Origin: Ehrlichia sp028752135
GTDB lineage: Bacteria; Pseudomonadota; Alphaproteobacteria; Rickettsiales; Anaplasmataceae
DNA: 64,000 nt
Assembly: GCA_028752135.1 (NCBI GenBank)
Contig: CP082782.1
Coordinates: 558,001 to 622,000 of the forward strand
Reading direction: 5' to 3'
Both the position numbers and the translations under genes were made by a program. Shown here piece by piece: positions 28,456 to 38,512 of this stretch. Positions within the stretch are counted from its first letter, which is position 1; every line of letters starts with the position of its first letter. The notes beneath the pieces are model-generated. The model saw nothing but the letters and a program-made list of their open reading frames with translations, did no database searches and was not told the origin of the DNA.

Positions 28456-30945
28456 ATGCACTATGATTTCAAAAAAGTAGAACAAGATATACAGAAGAAA
28501 TGGAATTTTAATGTTAATATAAGAGAAGCACAATGTTATGTTTTAGAAATGTTCCCTTATCCTTCTGGTAATATACATATGGGTCACTTACGTAATTATA
28601 CAATAGGTGATGTTATTACTAGATATAAGCGTGCTTGTGGTTTTAATGTATTTCATCCTATAGGATGGGATGCTTTCGGATTACCAGCAGAAAATGCTGC
28701 ATTGTCTTATAATATAAACCCACAAGTTTGGACTAAAAATAACATTGATAATATGAGATATCAATTAAAGTCTATAGGATTATCTTATGATTGGGAGAGA
28801 GAATTGGCTACTTGTGATTCAGATTATTATAAGCATGAACAGGCATTTTTTCTTGATTTCTTGAAACATGGGTTAGCTTATCGTAAAGAATCATGGGTTA
28901 ATTGGGATCCTGTAGATCATACTGTACTTGCTAATGAGCAGGTAATAGATGGAAAAGGATGGCGCTCTGGAGCTACAGTGGAAAGACGTAAACTCTCGCA
29001 GTGGTTCTTAAGAATTACAGATTTTGCAGAAGAGCTGTTGAGTGATCTTCAAGTTTTAAAGCAATGGCCGGAAAAAGTCAAATTAATGCAGGAAAAATGG
29101 ATTGGTAAATCTGAAGGTGTTATAATAGATTTTAAAATTCTAGGTGTGAGTGAAAATTTACAAGTTTTTACTACATGTCCTCATACAATATTTGGAGCAT
29201 CATTTATTGCAGTATCTTTTGAGCATCCTATTTTACAATATGTTGATAATTCAGAAATTATTCAATTGATAAATGATTTTGATAAAAAAGATTTAATTAC
29301 TGAAGCATCTAGTACGACAGAAAAGTTAGGAATTGATACTGGATTAGTTGTAAAACATCCTTTTTTAGATATAAATTTGCCAATATATGTTGTTAATTTT
29401 GTTTTAATGGATTATGCAACAGGGGCAATTTTTGGTTGTCCGGCGCATGATCAACGAGATTTTGAATTTGCAAAGAAATATTCTTTACCAATTAAGCAGG
29501 TAGTTTTCTCTGAAACTGATGTCAATTTAGAAAAAGGAGCTTATATAGGTTCAGGTACTATGAAGTGCTCTGATTTTTTGGATGGTATGACAATAGATGA
29601 AGCAAAAAAAACAGTTGTTGAAAGACTTGCATTGTTAGGAGTATGTAGAGAAAAGACATATTATAAACTACATGATTGGGGAATATCAAGGCAACGTTAT
29701 TGGGGGTGTCCTATACCTATAATATATTGTGAAAAGTGTGGTGTAGTCCCTGTAGATAAAGAAGATCTACCAATTACTTTACCTGAAGATGTTGATTTTA
29801 CAAAATCTGGTAATCCTTTGGACAATCATCCTACTTGGAAGTATGTAAAATGTCCATCTTGTGGTGCAGATGCTGAACGTGAAACTGATACTTTTGATAC
29901 TTTTTTTGAGTCTTCTTGGTATTTTGCAGCATTTTGTGACCTTAATAAAGGAATAGATAAAGATATATGTAATGCTTTGTTACCAGTAAATTATTATATA
30001 GGTGGAATAGAGCATGCAGTATTGCATTTGTTATACTCTAGATTCTTCTGTAGGGCGTTGACTAAGTGTGGATATTTTAATATTAAAGAACCATTCTCTA
30101 ATCTTATAACACAAGGTATGGTATGTCATGCTACTTATTTGGATGAGCAAAATAACTACTTATTTCCTGAAGATGCAAAAAAAATGATGCAGGAAGGTAA
30201 ACGTGTTACCATTGGTAGAGCTGAGAAAATGAGCAAGTCAAAAAAGAATGTAGTAAATCTTGATTATATTATTGATAAGTATGGGGCAGATACAGCTAGG
30301 TTATTTATATTATCTGATACTCCCCCTGAACGTGATATAGAATGGTTGGATGAAGGTATAGAAGGTGCAAGTAGGTATCTTGGTAAATTATGGAGAATGA
30401 TAGTTTCTTATGATCAAATTAATTTAAACTTTGGTGAAGAAAATATTTTAGATACTGATTTAGATCATAGGAGATGTGTTCATAAGATTTTGAATGATAT
30501 TACAAGTGATTTAGAGTTCTGTCGCTTAAATTGTGCTGTAGCTAAGTTCCGTGAATTGAGTAATGTTATTGCTGAAATGATAAGAACTTCAGTTAATTGT
30601 TATGTAATTAGTGAGGCAATATATATTTTAGTAAGGGTAATAGAGCCATTTATTCCGCATATCGCTGAAAAACTATGGGAAGTTATAGGAGGTAATGGTA
30701 TGCTATGGAATCAAGTTTGGCCTCAAGCAAAAGCAGAGTTACTGATTGAAAAAAATATTGCTATTGCTATACAAGTTAATGGAAAATTTGTAAAGACATT
30801 GAAAGTTTCTAATGACATTGATGATGAACAATTGAAGAGTTTAGCTTTAGAAGTTGCTAAGAATAAAATAGGAAATAATGTTGTAAAAAATATGTATGTT
30901 ATTCCTAAACGAGTAGTGAATATTGTTATTGCAAAATCACATTAA
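28456..30945 (+). CDS. leuS: Leucyl-tRNA synthetase
   Basis: Class I synthetase charging tRNA-Leu. The 829 residues are normal for the bacterial form. The HIGH motif appears as GNIHMGHLRNYTIGDV (about residue 38-48). The editing CP1 domain includes TTCPHTIFGASF and GCPAHDQRDFEFA (about 230-340), a zinc-binding CxxC pair lies in YCEKCG and CPSCGAD, and KMSKSKKN is near residue 592. The anticodon-binding domain and C-terminal domain complete it. It is intact, in contrast to several neighbours. Encoded alone. Confidence 0.97.
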   Translation: MHYDFKKVEQDIQKKWNFNVNIREAQCYVLEMFPYPSGNIHMGHLRNYTIGDVITRYKRACGFNVFHPIGWDAFGLPAENAALSYNINPQVWTKNNIDNMRYQLKSIGLSYDWERELATCDSDYYKHEQAFFLDFLKHGLAYRKESWVNWDPVDHTVLANEQVIDGKGWRSGATVERRKLSQWFLRITDFAEELLSDLQVLKQWPEKVKLMQEKWIGKSEGVIIDFKILGVSENLQVFTTCPHTIFGASFIAVSFEHPILQYVDNSEIIQLINDFDKKDLITEASSTTEKLGIDTGLVVKHPFLDINLPIYVVNFVLMDYATGAIFGCPAHDQRDFEFAKKYSLPIKQVVFSETDVNLEKGAYIGSGTMKCSDFLDGMTIDEAKKTVVERLALLGVCREKTYYKLHDWGISRQRYWGCPIPIIYCEKCGVVPVDKEDLPITLPEDVDFTKSGNPLDNHPTWKYVKCPSCGADAERETDTFDTFFESSWYFAAFCDLNKGIDKDICNALLPVNYYIGGIEHAVLHLLYSRFFCRALTKCGYFNIKEPFSNLITQGMVCHATYLDEQNNYLFPEDAKKMMQEGKRVTIGRAEKMSKSKKNVVNLDYIIDKYGADTARLFILSDTPPERDIEWLDEGIEGASRYLGKLWRMIVSYDQINLNFGEENILDTDLDHRRCVHKILNDITSDLEFCRLNCAVAKFRELSNVIAEMIRTSVNCYVISEAIYILVRVIEPFIPHIAEKLWEVIGGNGMLWNQVWPQAKAELLIEKNIAIAIQVNGKFVKTLKVSNDIDDEQLKSLALEVAKNKIGNNVVKNMYVIPKRVVNIVIAKSH

Positions 30946-30963
30946 GTTTTGTAGTAAAAAGCT

Positions 30964-30984
30964 TGTATTATATACAGTTTTTTT
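30964..30984 (+). terminator. Possible weak terminator after leuS
   Basis: TGTAT-TAT-ATACA forms a short five-pair hairpin at 30964-30976, followed by a run of seven T at 30978-30984, about 20 bases after the leuS stop. The stem is weak and AT-only, so the call is tentative. Confidence 0.35.
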
Positions 30985-31136
30985 AAATAAAGAATTGAAT
31001 TTCTGAGTTTGGTGAAGATGTATATGTTTGTGCTGTAGTAAATTTGTTTTTTTAATTGCAAATATATTCTTAGTCATTTAAGTGTATATTGCATTAATGT
31101 TTAAGTATAAGTAGTATGTTTATATAGTAAAAGTAT

Positions 31137-31923
31137 ATGATCGTAGATTCGCATTGTCATTTGAATTATTTTAATTTGTGTGAAATACAGGATGTCGTTT
31201 CTCGTGCAGAGGAAAATAATATAAAGTTAATGCAAACTGTATGTACTACTATTACTGAGTTTCCTAATTTAGTAAAAATAGCAGAAACTTATAAGCAGGT
31301 ATATCTTTCAGTAGGTGTACATCCTACAAACAGTGCAGATGGTGAGTTTGTGTCAGCAAGTGAGTTAGTGAATTTAGCTCAACATGATAAAGTTATTGGA
31401 TTAGGTGAAACTGGTTTAGATTTTTATAAATGTGAAGGAGTGGAAAGACAAGAACAGAATTTTTTTATCTCATATTAGTGCATCTAGAGAAACAGGTTTG
31501 CCTGTAATTATTCATTCTAGAAATGCAGATGAAAGAATGATGGAAATTTTGGAAGCAGAAATGAAAGTAGGTCCATTCTTAGGTCTTATGCATTGTTTTG
31601 CATCTTCTAGGGAACTAGCAATTAAAGCTATAGAACTAGGATTATATATATCTTTTTCTGGGATAGTAACTTTCAAAAATGCAAAAATAGTTCAAGAAGT
31701 AGCAGGATTTATTTCTAGAGATCGTGTTTTAGTAGAAACAGATTCTCCATTTTTATCTCCTGAGCCTTACCGTGGGCAAAAAAATGAACCATATAAAACA
31801 AAATTTATTGTAGAATATTTAGCTAAGTTATGGGGTCAAAGTTTTGAAGAAGTCAGTAATTTGACGACTAACAATTTTTTTAGATTATTTAAAAAATGTT
31901 CTAAACACTTTTATTCTTTATAA
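31137..31923 (+). pseudogene. tatD: TatD-family DNase, frameshifted as written
   Basis: Metal-dependent hydrolase of the TatD family (3'-5' exonuclease / D-aminoacyl-tRNA deacylase group). VDSHCHLNYF holds the first metal-binding HxH motif, then SVGVHPTNS and IGLGETGLDFY. After the break come PVIIHSRNADE, MHCFASSRELA and VLVETDSPFLSPEPYRG. As written the first frame stops at 31478 and the second frame runs to 31923. Removing one T from the seven-T run at 31460-31466 gives a continuous EQNFLSHISASRETG. This is an insertion, whereas most other breaks in the window are deletions. Length when joined (about 261) is normal. Confidence 0.88.
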
Positions 31924-32207
31924 TTTTTATTCTTTATAATTTATGTATTAGTGGTTATATAAATAGTAGAATTGTATAATGAATTTTTTTAGATTTTAGT
32001 TTATAAAATTATAATTCTATATATTTTTATAGTATATTAATCCTAAAAAGTATATAATTTTTAGAGAAATTAGAGGTATTTATTAAAAAAATAGTTTTTT
32101 CTAGATGAATTATAAAGAGTAGGGCTATGGTAAAGTAATCATAATTGTGTAATATAAGTTCTTAATTAGTGATTTAGTTACTAATAGTTATTTAGGTTTT
32201 TTAGATA

Positions 32208-32909
32208 ATGTTTTATAAGTTTATGCGTGATAACCCAATTATTTGTGCATTAGATACTCATGATATTGATAGAGCATTACAGTTAACGAAGATGCTTTAT
32301 GGAAAGATATCTATGGTGAAATTAGGACTGGAATTTTTTGCTGCATATGGAGTATCGGGAGTAGGAAAGATATCTGATTGTGGAATTCCGGTATTTCTTG
32401 ATTTAAAATTGCATGATATTCCTAATACTGTAAGTAGGACTATATCAGTTATAAAATCTTTAAATATTGCTATGCTTACTATTCATATTAGTGGTGGCAG
32501 AGAAATGATAATAAGGGCTATAGATGCTATGTCTGGTAGTAGGGTTCAGTTAATAGGTGTAACTATACTAACAAGTATGGATAATGCTGATTTAGAAGAA
32601 ATTGGTATTAATAGATCTGCAAGTCAACAGGTAATTTTTTTATCCAAATTAGCTCAAGAAATAGGATTGCATGGTATTGTATGTTCTCCTCTTGAGGTAA
32701 AGGAAGTGCGTTGTAAATGCAATCAAGATTTCAAACTTATAGTTCCAGGTATCAGGTTTGAGAATGATAACAGTGATCAGAAAAGGATAAGAAATCCTAG
32801 AGATACAGTATTAGATGGAGCTGATTATTTAGTAATAGGACGTCCAATTACTCTAGATAGTGATCCTATAAAAGCAGTTGAGGTTATACTATCATCAATA
32901 AATAATTAA
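32208..32909 (+). CDS. pyrF: Orotidine 5'-phosphate decarboxylase
   Basis: Decarboxylates OMP to UMP, the last step of de novo pyrimidine synthesis. ICALDTHDIDRAL opens the TIM barrel. KLGLEFF and DLKLHDIPNTVSRT carry the catalytic Lys-Asp pair (DxKxxD), GVTILTSMD is in the middle, and VPGIRF with YLVIGRPIT is the phosphate-binding end. The 233 residues are normal. The start may be ATG 32208 or ATG 32223; the latter gives MRDNPIICALD. Encoded alone. Confidence 0.96.
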   Translation: MFYKFMRDNPIICALDTHDIDRALQLTKMLYGKISMVKLGLEFFAAYGVSGVGKISDCGIPVFLDLKLHDIPNTVSRTISVIKSLNIAMLTIHISGGREMIIRAIDAMSGSRVQLIGVTILTSMDNADLEEIGINRSASQQVIFLSKLAQEIGLHGIVCSPLEVKEVRCKCNQDFKLIVPGIRFENDNSDQKRIRNPRDTVLDGADYLVIGRPITLDSDPIKAVEVILSSINN

Positions 32910-33823
32910 TTGACTAAGTAGTAAGATGTGCAAAAGTGGTGAAATTATTATATCTTTATTATTATGAGTTTAAAAATTAAGTGTGTAGTATTGGTGAATT
33001 TTTAGTATATACAATAGTCGTTATAGATAATCTTGGTCTATAAATTAATAATATGTTATTCTACTATGAGTTTATTTGTTTTCTCTCTACAGGAAGGAAA
33101 AATTAAGAATCTTGTTATATATTATATCTACTGAGAGTGTAATCTTTTGCATTAAGTTGCCAAAATCCATAGTTTGTTAGAATGCTTTTCTATTTGAACT
33201 GTTATTAATATTGTTGTTTTGCTCAAAACGTATTCTTGAATAGTTAAAAATACTTATAATGGATATGTAATATTCTCATTTTTTTAGTGTACTTTTTAAT
33301 AAGGATTAAGAGGTATTACATCTAATTTGTCTACTAGTATAATTTATTGTAAAATATCAAAAGGTTTTATATTGTCATATATTTGTGTGAAACATGAAGA
33401 TGATAGTAAGTATTCTGTATGTTTGTGTAGATGTTGATGTATAGTTTTTATATATTTATTTTAAGTACTAGAATTATAACTTTTTTGATAGTGTTTTTAT
33501 AGATGTTTACTGTAGATAGAGTAGTGAGTAAAGTTTTTTCGGTAAACTTACCTTAGAATTTCAAGCCTATATAGTTTTAATGATATATGTTTCTGTATAC
33601 ATTCTACTTTAGTTCCATAACTATTGTGAGTCAATGTTTTTTGTAGGTCTCTAATGAGTGTTGTATGGGATTTATAGTTAACAGTGATAAATAGTTAGAT
33701 TATGTATTAATTATTAATTAATTATACTAAAAACTTAAATTATAATTATTCCTATTTTTATATACATTTCTGGATTGGTATTATATTTATGTTATAATAT
33801 AGTTTATTATTAAAGAAGGTTTT
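32910..33823. other. Long gap between pyrF and surE
   Basis: About 900 bases with no coding frame, RNA gene or repeat I can support. The last 60 bases should hold the surE promoter (TTATAATATAG near 33791) and a ribosome site AAGAAGG just before its ATG. Confidence 0.5.
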
Positions 33824-34600
33824 ATGAGGGTATTATTAACTAATGATGATGGATTTCATGCTGATGGTATCAAAGTTCTTAAAGAAATAGTAATGGAAAT
33901 GGGTATTGCATCAGAGATATGGGTGATTGCTCCATTGAGCAATGGTAGTGGCTATGGGAGATCAATAGGGTTAAGATGTGCAACAGAAGTATATAAAGTA
34001 AGTAATACTGAATTTATTGTTAATAGTACTCCATCTACTAGTGCTTTTCTTGGATTAAGAGAGATTATGGATAAGAAGCCTGACTTAGTTTTGTCTGGTA
34101 TAAATCATGGTATTAATATAGGTAATGATATAGGATATTCTGGTACTATAGGAGCTGCAGCAGAGGCATACATACTTGGTATTCCTTCGATTGCATTAAG
34201 TCAAGAATATGATAGTAAAAGCGGGCAAATAAATTGGGAAAATCCAAGGAAATTTTTGAAAAAGATTATGGATATGTTATTAAGTGTTTCATTTTGGAGT
34301 AAGTCTACTATAATGAACATTAATTTTCCTTTAGTACCAGCAGTGGGTATTAAGTTTACAGATCAAGGGCAATATATGCCATATAGTGAAATAAAAAAGA
34401 GTAAAAGTATTGGTGCAGGTTCTATATCTTATACAATAAACAGAATAGCTCCAGAAAAACATAATAGAGATCAGTATGGTGAGAGTATAAAAGCAATTGA
34501 TGAAGGATATATTACTATTACACCTTTAAAATTTGATGATATAACAAACTTTGAAGTTTTAGAATCTTTTATTGCGCTGAGCAAGGACTATGATATATGA
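33824..34600 (+). CDS. surE: 5'/3'-nucleotidase SurE
   Basis: Metal-dependent nucleoside monophosphatase and polyphosphatase with a survival role in stationary phase. MRVLLTNDDGFHADGI holds the ND-D metal ligands, WVIAPLSNGSGYGRSIG is the family's second motif, and LVLSGINHGINIGNDIGYSGTIGAAAEA is the catalytic core. The 258 residues are normal. The stop codon overlaps the start of a small CcmD-like gene (ATGA), which is followed by ccmE, so the three form one unit. Confidence 0.96.
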   Translation: MRVLLTNDDGFHADGIKVLKEIVMEMGIASEIWVIAPLSNGSGYGRSIGLRCATEVYKVSNTEFIVNSTPSTSAFLGLREIMDKKPDLVLSGINHGINIGNDIGYSGTIGAAAEAYILGIPSIALSQEYDSKSGQINWENPRKFLKKIMDMLLSVSFWSKSTIMNINFPLVPAVGIKFTDQGQYMPYSEIKKSKSIGAGSISYTINRIAPEKHNRDQYGESIKAIDEGYITITPLKFDDITNFEVLESFIALSKDYDI

Positions 34601-34731
34601 TTTTTTTAATTTTTGCATATACTATAAGTTTTAGCTTATTGATAGGGTTAAGTTGTTTTGTGATTTATGGTTATAGCAAAAGTAAAAAGACTCTAGAAAA
34701 TATTGATCAAAAAAATGAAAAGGAAACATAA
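34597..34731 (+). CDS. ccmD: CcmD-like small membrane protein
   Basis: A 44-residue frame, not obvious because of its size. ATG 34597 overlaps the surE stop by four bases (ATGA), and its TAA at 34729-34731 overlaps the ccmE start by 17 bases. The protein is one hydrophobic helix (residues 1-25, MIFLIFAYTISFSLLIGLSC then FVIYGY) followed by a charged tail SKSKKTLENIDQKNEKET. Size, layout and position directly before ccmE match CcmD, the small helper of haem export to CcmE in c-type cytochrome maturation. Sequence identity in CcmD is low, so the name rests mainly on context. Confidence 0.65.
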   Translation: MIFLIFAYTISFSLLIGLSCFVIYGYSKSKKTLENIDQKNEKET

Positions 34732-35122
34732 AAGATTACTTTTTACTATTGTAACATTTGTTATATTTGGGGCATTAACCACTTTTGTATTAGGTAAATT
34801 GAGAAATAATATATCATTTTTTTATACTCCGACTGAAGTATTGTCAAAAAATATGTATTCAAATAACCGTGATATTAGAATAGGGGGAATGGTAATAAGT
34901 AATAGTGTAGAAAAACATGATAATTTTATTTCTTTCTATATAACAGATTTGGAGAATAAAATTAAAATAATATATAAAGGAATATTACCTCCTTTATTTT
35001 CAGAGGGTAGTTGGATAGTGGCAAAAGGTAGGATGAAAGATAATCAGCCTTTTATTGCAGATGAAATCTTAGCTAAGCACGATGAAAATTATAGACCTAG
35101 TAAGTACAAAAATGAGCCATAG
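34715..35122 (+). CDS. ccmE: Cytochrome c maturation haem chaperone CcmE
   Basis: Periplasmic, membrane-anchored chaperone that binds haem covalently and delivers it to apocytochrome c. I choose ATG 34715 (MKRKHKRLLF) over the TTG four codons earlier. A basic N-terminus and one membrane helix (about 8-27) are followed by the OB-fold domain with IRIGGMVISNSV and FYITDLENKIKIIYKG. The motif AKHDENYRP carries the haem-binding His122 and Tyr126. The 135 residues are normal. It overlaps the CcmD-like gene by 17 bases. It is convergent with nuoC. Confidence 0.95.
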   Translation: MKRKHKRLLFTIVTFVIFGALTTFVLGKLRNNISFFYTPTEVLSKNMYSNNRDIRIGGMVISNSVEKHDNFISFYITDLENKIKIIYKGILPPLFSEGSWIVAKGRMKDNQPFIADEILAKHDENYRPSKYKNEP

Positions 35123-35504
35123 ATTTTTATAAACTATTTTTTATTTTTGTTATTAAAAAAATTCTAGATGTGAAAATTATATGAAAAAAAACTAGAAAGT
35201 GTGTTTTTTTGTTTATTAATTCAATATAAATTATTTAAATTGGTAAGTATGTAATAAGTGAAGTTCATTTTTGTGTTTTGTTTTAAGTTTGTTTTATATT
35301 GAAAACTATACCATATTTATTGTCCTAATATGAGTAATCATATAGAGTTTTTTTATTTACCTATTAAGTTGTCAGAGTAAATGTTTCAATTTAGTATCTG
35401 TTGTGAATTTGTTGTATAGCAGATATAAAATATCATTATTTAATCATCTAAGTGATTTTTTATCTAATAGGATATTTATATTTTTTGCGAGTAATTTATA
35501 AAAT
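35123..35504. other. Gap between convergent ccmE and nuoC
   Basis: Holds the 3' ends of two transcripts. A weak TTCTAG / CTAGAA inverted pair followed by a T run lies near 35162-35207. No coding frame. Confidence 0.45.
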
Positions 35505-36107
35505 TTATTTATCTTTTGGCTCTTTCCACGGAGAAAGAAAATCAAATGATCGAAAATCTTGTTGTAAATTTACTGGTTCATATTCTACTTCTTTTTTTGA
35601 TGTATTATATCTTACTTCTTTATATCCAGTTAAAGGGAAATCTTTTAGCATTGGATGGCCAGAAAAGCCATAATCTGTTAAAATCCTTCTTAAGTCTGGA
35701 TTGTTGCTGAATACTATTCCATACATATCAAATACTTCTCGCTCAAACCAACCTGCAGAACTAAAAATGCTTGTAATAGATGTAATATTCTCATTTTCTT
35801 TTAATGGTACTTTGCAGCATATCCTAGTATTATTAATTATGCTTAATAACAGATAAACTACTTCAAATCTAGCTGCTCTGCTTGGATAATCTATTGCAAA
35901 AATATCAGTTAAAATATGAAACTTGCATTTTATATCATTGCGCAAAAATAAAATGTGGTCGTAAATATTCTGTACATTTGAGTGTAGTTCTAATGTTATA
36001 TTATCTTGCATAGAGCATTTTACGTTTAGAGATGAGTCAATATGTGCAATAATATTATCCAGCATCAAGTACCTCTTTATATAATTGTTTTTTTCTTTAC
36101 TATACAT
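35505..36107 (-). CDS. nuoC: NADH-quinone oxidoreductase subunit C
   Basis: Peripheral-arm subunit of respiratory complex I. The 200 residues include FHILTDIFAIDYP and RFEVVYLLLS, then the signature SIFSSAGWFEREVFDMYGI and LRRILTDYGFSGHPMLKDFPLTGYKEV, and end with FRSFDFLSPW. It is not fused to NuoD, and no nuoD follows: the next gene is the convergent ccmE. It lies 714 bases downstream of nuoB on the same strand. Start ATG 36107 is used; ATG 36065 is possible. Confidence 0.95.
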   Translation of the reverse strand: MYSKEKNNYIKRYLMLDNIIAHIDSSLNVKCSMQDNITLELHSNVQNIYDHILFLRNDIKCKFHILTDIFAIDYPSRAARFEVVYLLLSIINNTRICCKVPLKENENITSITSIFSSAGWFEREVFDMYGIVFSNNPDLRRILTDYGFSGHPMLKDFPLTGYKEVRYNTSKKEVEYEPVNLQQDFRSFDFLSPWKEPKDK

Positions 36108-36821
36108 TATTTTTATGAATTAAGGTATTACATAATCTATTAAATATTTAAATAGTGGTAAATTTTTGATGTTACTAAAATATTCTTTAATTTTTGTAGA
36201 GTTGATTAGGAATTTAAGTAAAATTATTAAATATGCTGTAGTATTGAGAATATAAATTAGTACCCTGATAATTTAATAAGTTAGCAGTGTGTAATATTAT
36301 AGGCTTTTTATGCTTTTTTTCTTCCTTTATATTTTGAATGTTGTGTGTCCTTTAGTATAAAATTGTGTTTCAGTAATATGATTTTATAGAAAATAACAAG
36401 TATGTAAACATAGTTTGTTTAAATTAGCACATTTTATTTTAACTATTTGTAGACATTAAGATTAGGTTATGTTTGTTTATAAGTTTATCTTATATGAATT
36501 CCACACTAAAACATATATTGGATTGGTTAGTACAATTTTTATTGTTTGTAAAGATCCAATCTGTTGATGTTTATGGAAAAGTATTATATGTATAAGAGTT
36601 GTATGTTTGTATACTAATGGAAGCAGTTTTACTATTTAGTCATTAAATATATGTAGGAGTTATAAGATATATTCAAGTGAAAAATAGTTTTGATGCTTAA
36701 ATTAAGTAAGTATATGTTTTTATTGTTGTGAAAATTGTATTTATGGTACTTTGTGAATTGTAAAAGGGTGTGACCTGTGTAGGAATTATAAAATTATACT
36801 TGCAACAGCGTTATTGTTTGG
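36108..36821. other. Unusual 714-base gap inside the nuoA-B-C cluster
   Basis: nuoB and nuoC are normally adjacent. Here 714 bases with no coding frame separate them on the same strand. I see no insertion element, tRNA or repeat, so it probably reflects the general gap growth of these genomes. A separate promoter for nuoC is likely within it. Confidence 0.5.
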
Positions 36822-37367
36822 TTAAGTATTTATGTTTTTTGATTCCCTTATAATAGAAGTATTTTTTCTGTTAATTTTTTTTTGAAGACATAGTATTCCA
36901 TATAGCAGAGCTTCTGCTGTAGGAGGGCATCCTGGTATGTAAATATCTACTGGTACGATACGATCACAGCCTCTTACTACTGAATATGAATAGTGGTAGT
37001 ATCCTCCACCATTGGCACAACTTCCCATTGATATAACATAGCGTGGTTCTGTCATTTGATCGTATACTTTTCGTAACGCAGGTGCCATTTTATTGGTTAA
37101 TGTTCCAGCAACAATCATTACATCCGCTTGTCTTGGACTTGCGCGAAACATTACACCGTACCTATCTAAATCGTATCTACTTGCTGCAGTATGCATCATT
37201 TCAACAGCACAACAAGCTAATCCAAATGTCATTGGCCATAGAGAACTTGATCTTGCCCAGCTTGATATGTATTCAATTAAATCGGAAAATTTAGTAACCA
37301 TGAACCCTTTATGGTTGTAACTTTGCCAAAATTGATTGTTTAGGATAGAGTTATTTTTGTTTTTCAT
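36822..37367 (-). CDS. nuoB: NADH-quinone oxidoreductase subunit B
   Basis: Carries the N2 iron-sulfur cluster of complex I. The 181 residues contain SLWPMTFGLACCAVEMMH (two adjacent cysteine ligands), GVMFRASPRQADVMIVAGT, YVISMGSCANGGGYYHYSY (third Cys) and VDIYIPGCPPTAEALLYG (fourth Cys). All four ligands are present. It follows nuoA by seven bases in an operon. Confidence 0.97.
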   Translation of the reverse strand: MKNKNNSILNNQFWQSYNHKGFMVTKFSDLIEYISSWARSSSLWPMTFGLACCAVEMMHTAASRYDLDRYGVMFRASPRQADVMIVAGTLTNKMAPALRKVYDQMTEPRYVISMGSCANGGGYYHYSYSVVRGCDRIVPVDIYIPGCPPTAEALLYGILCLQKKINRKNTSIIRESKNINT

Positions 37368-37374
37368 ATTTGAT

Positions 37375-37746
37375 CTACTCCCATTCTAATGCACCTTTAC
37401 TCCATTCGTATATAAATCCTACTGTTAGTATGGTTAAGAAAATCATCATGGACCAAAATCCGCTAACGCCTATATCTGAAAGGCAAATAGCCCATGGAAA
37501 TAGAAATGCTATTTCTAAATCGAATATAATGAACAATATTGCTACGAGATAAAATCTTATATCAAAGGTTTTTCTTGAGCTTCCCAGCGGAGCAAATCCG
37601 CACTCATATGGAGAAAGTTTTTCTAAATCTGGATTGCGATTGGCTAATAGCATTGGCAAAACAGAAAAAAGGAATGAGATAAATCCTGAAACTGCTAAAA
37701 AAATTAAGACAGGAAGATATTCAGCAATATTAAACATTTGTGTCAT
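37375..37746 (-). CDS. nuoA: NADH-quinone oxidoreductase subunit A
   Basis: Small membrane subunit of complex I with three helices (123 residues). SPYECGFAPLGSSRKTFDIRFYLVAILFIIFDLEIAFLFPWA is represented by its conserved YECGF, FDIRFYLVAI and DLEIAFLFPWA parts. First gene of the nuoA-nuoB unit. Confidence 0.96.
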   Translation of the reverse strand: MTQMFNIAEYLPVLIFLAVSGFISFLFSVLPMLLANRNPDLEKLSPYECGFAPLGSSRKTFDIRFYLVAILFIIFDLEIAFLFPWAICLSDIGVSGFWSMMIFLTILTVGFIYEWSKGALEWE

Positions 37747-38512
37747 ATATATACTTTAGTGAATGATTTAATACTTACAGAGTTTTAATTTTATGTCAAT
37801 TTATTAACATATACTACACACCCTTTATTATAAAATCATATCACTAATTTATAATAAAGTATAATATATAATTAGTGTAAAAACGGTAAAATAGCTTTCT
37901 GCTGTTAGTTTTGTATACTATATTGGAATAATTTACATTATTCTGCTACTTTTTTATGATAATATAATATAATAAATGTAGAATATGATTGTAAATATGT
38001 TGATAATACTTATTAAAGAATCAATAATATTTTTTATTAATTTAGTCATATATGAGATTAATAGTAAGTTAAATAATGTGTTATGATGAAAACTTGCTTT
38101 AATATAAATGGATGTTACTTTACTGGATTACAGATGTTTTATTTTTGTAATCTGGATCATATTTAAATAACTTATATATTCCATTGTTGTAAGAATATTA
38201 TTTAATTATATAAAGATAATATTGATTATGTCATTAAGCGATTCTATATCATTGTAGATAATTAGACAGGTTCAAATTAAAATAGGATTTGATGTTTCCT
38301 CTATATAATTTTTAATATATGAAGTTTATTACTGATATAATTTACAGATAGAGTATCTATATTGCTTAAATGTAACTTTGTATTCTCGTATATTTCATGA
38401 AATTGGTATTTTATTGTTGAGTTCTATAATTTTTTAAAAAGTAAAGTTTATAGATTATATTTGAAAAGTTTTTATGCAATGGTATTTAACACCTAAGAAT
38501 TATTTGTAAATT
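37747..38512. other. Gap between nuoA start and uvrA end
   Basis: About 770 bases without a coding frame, holding the nuoA promoter and the uvrA 3' flank. A GTTCAAATT segment near 38270 looks like a T-loop but has no tRNA around it. Confidence 0.5.

Noticed and set aside
37093..37320. Plus-strand frame opposite nuoB
   Set aside because: Shadow of the highly conserved nuoB coding sequence.
38260..38300. tRNA-like T-loop GTTCAAATT
   Set aside because: No acceptor, D or anticodon stems can be drawn around it.
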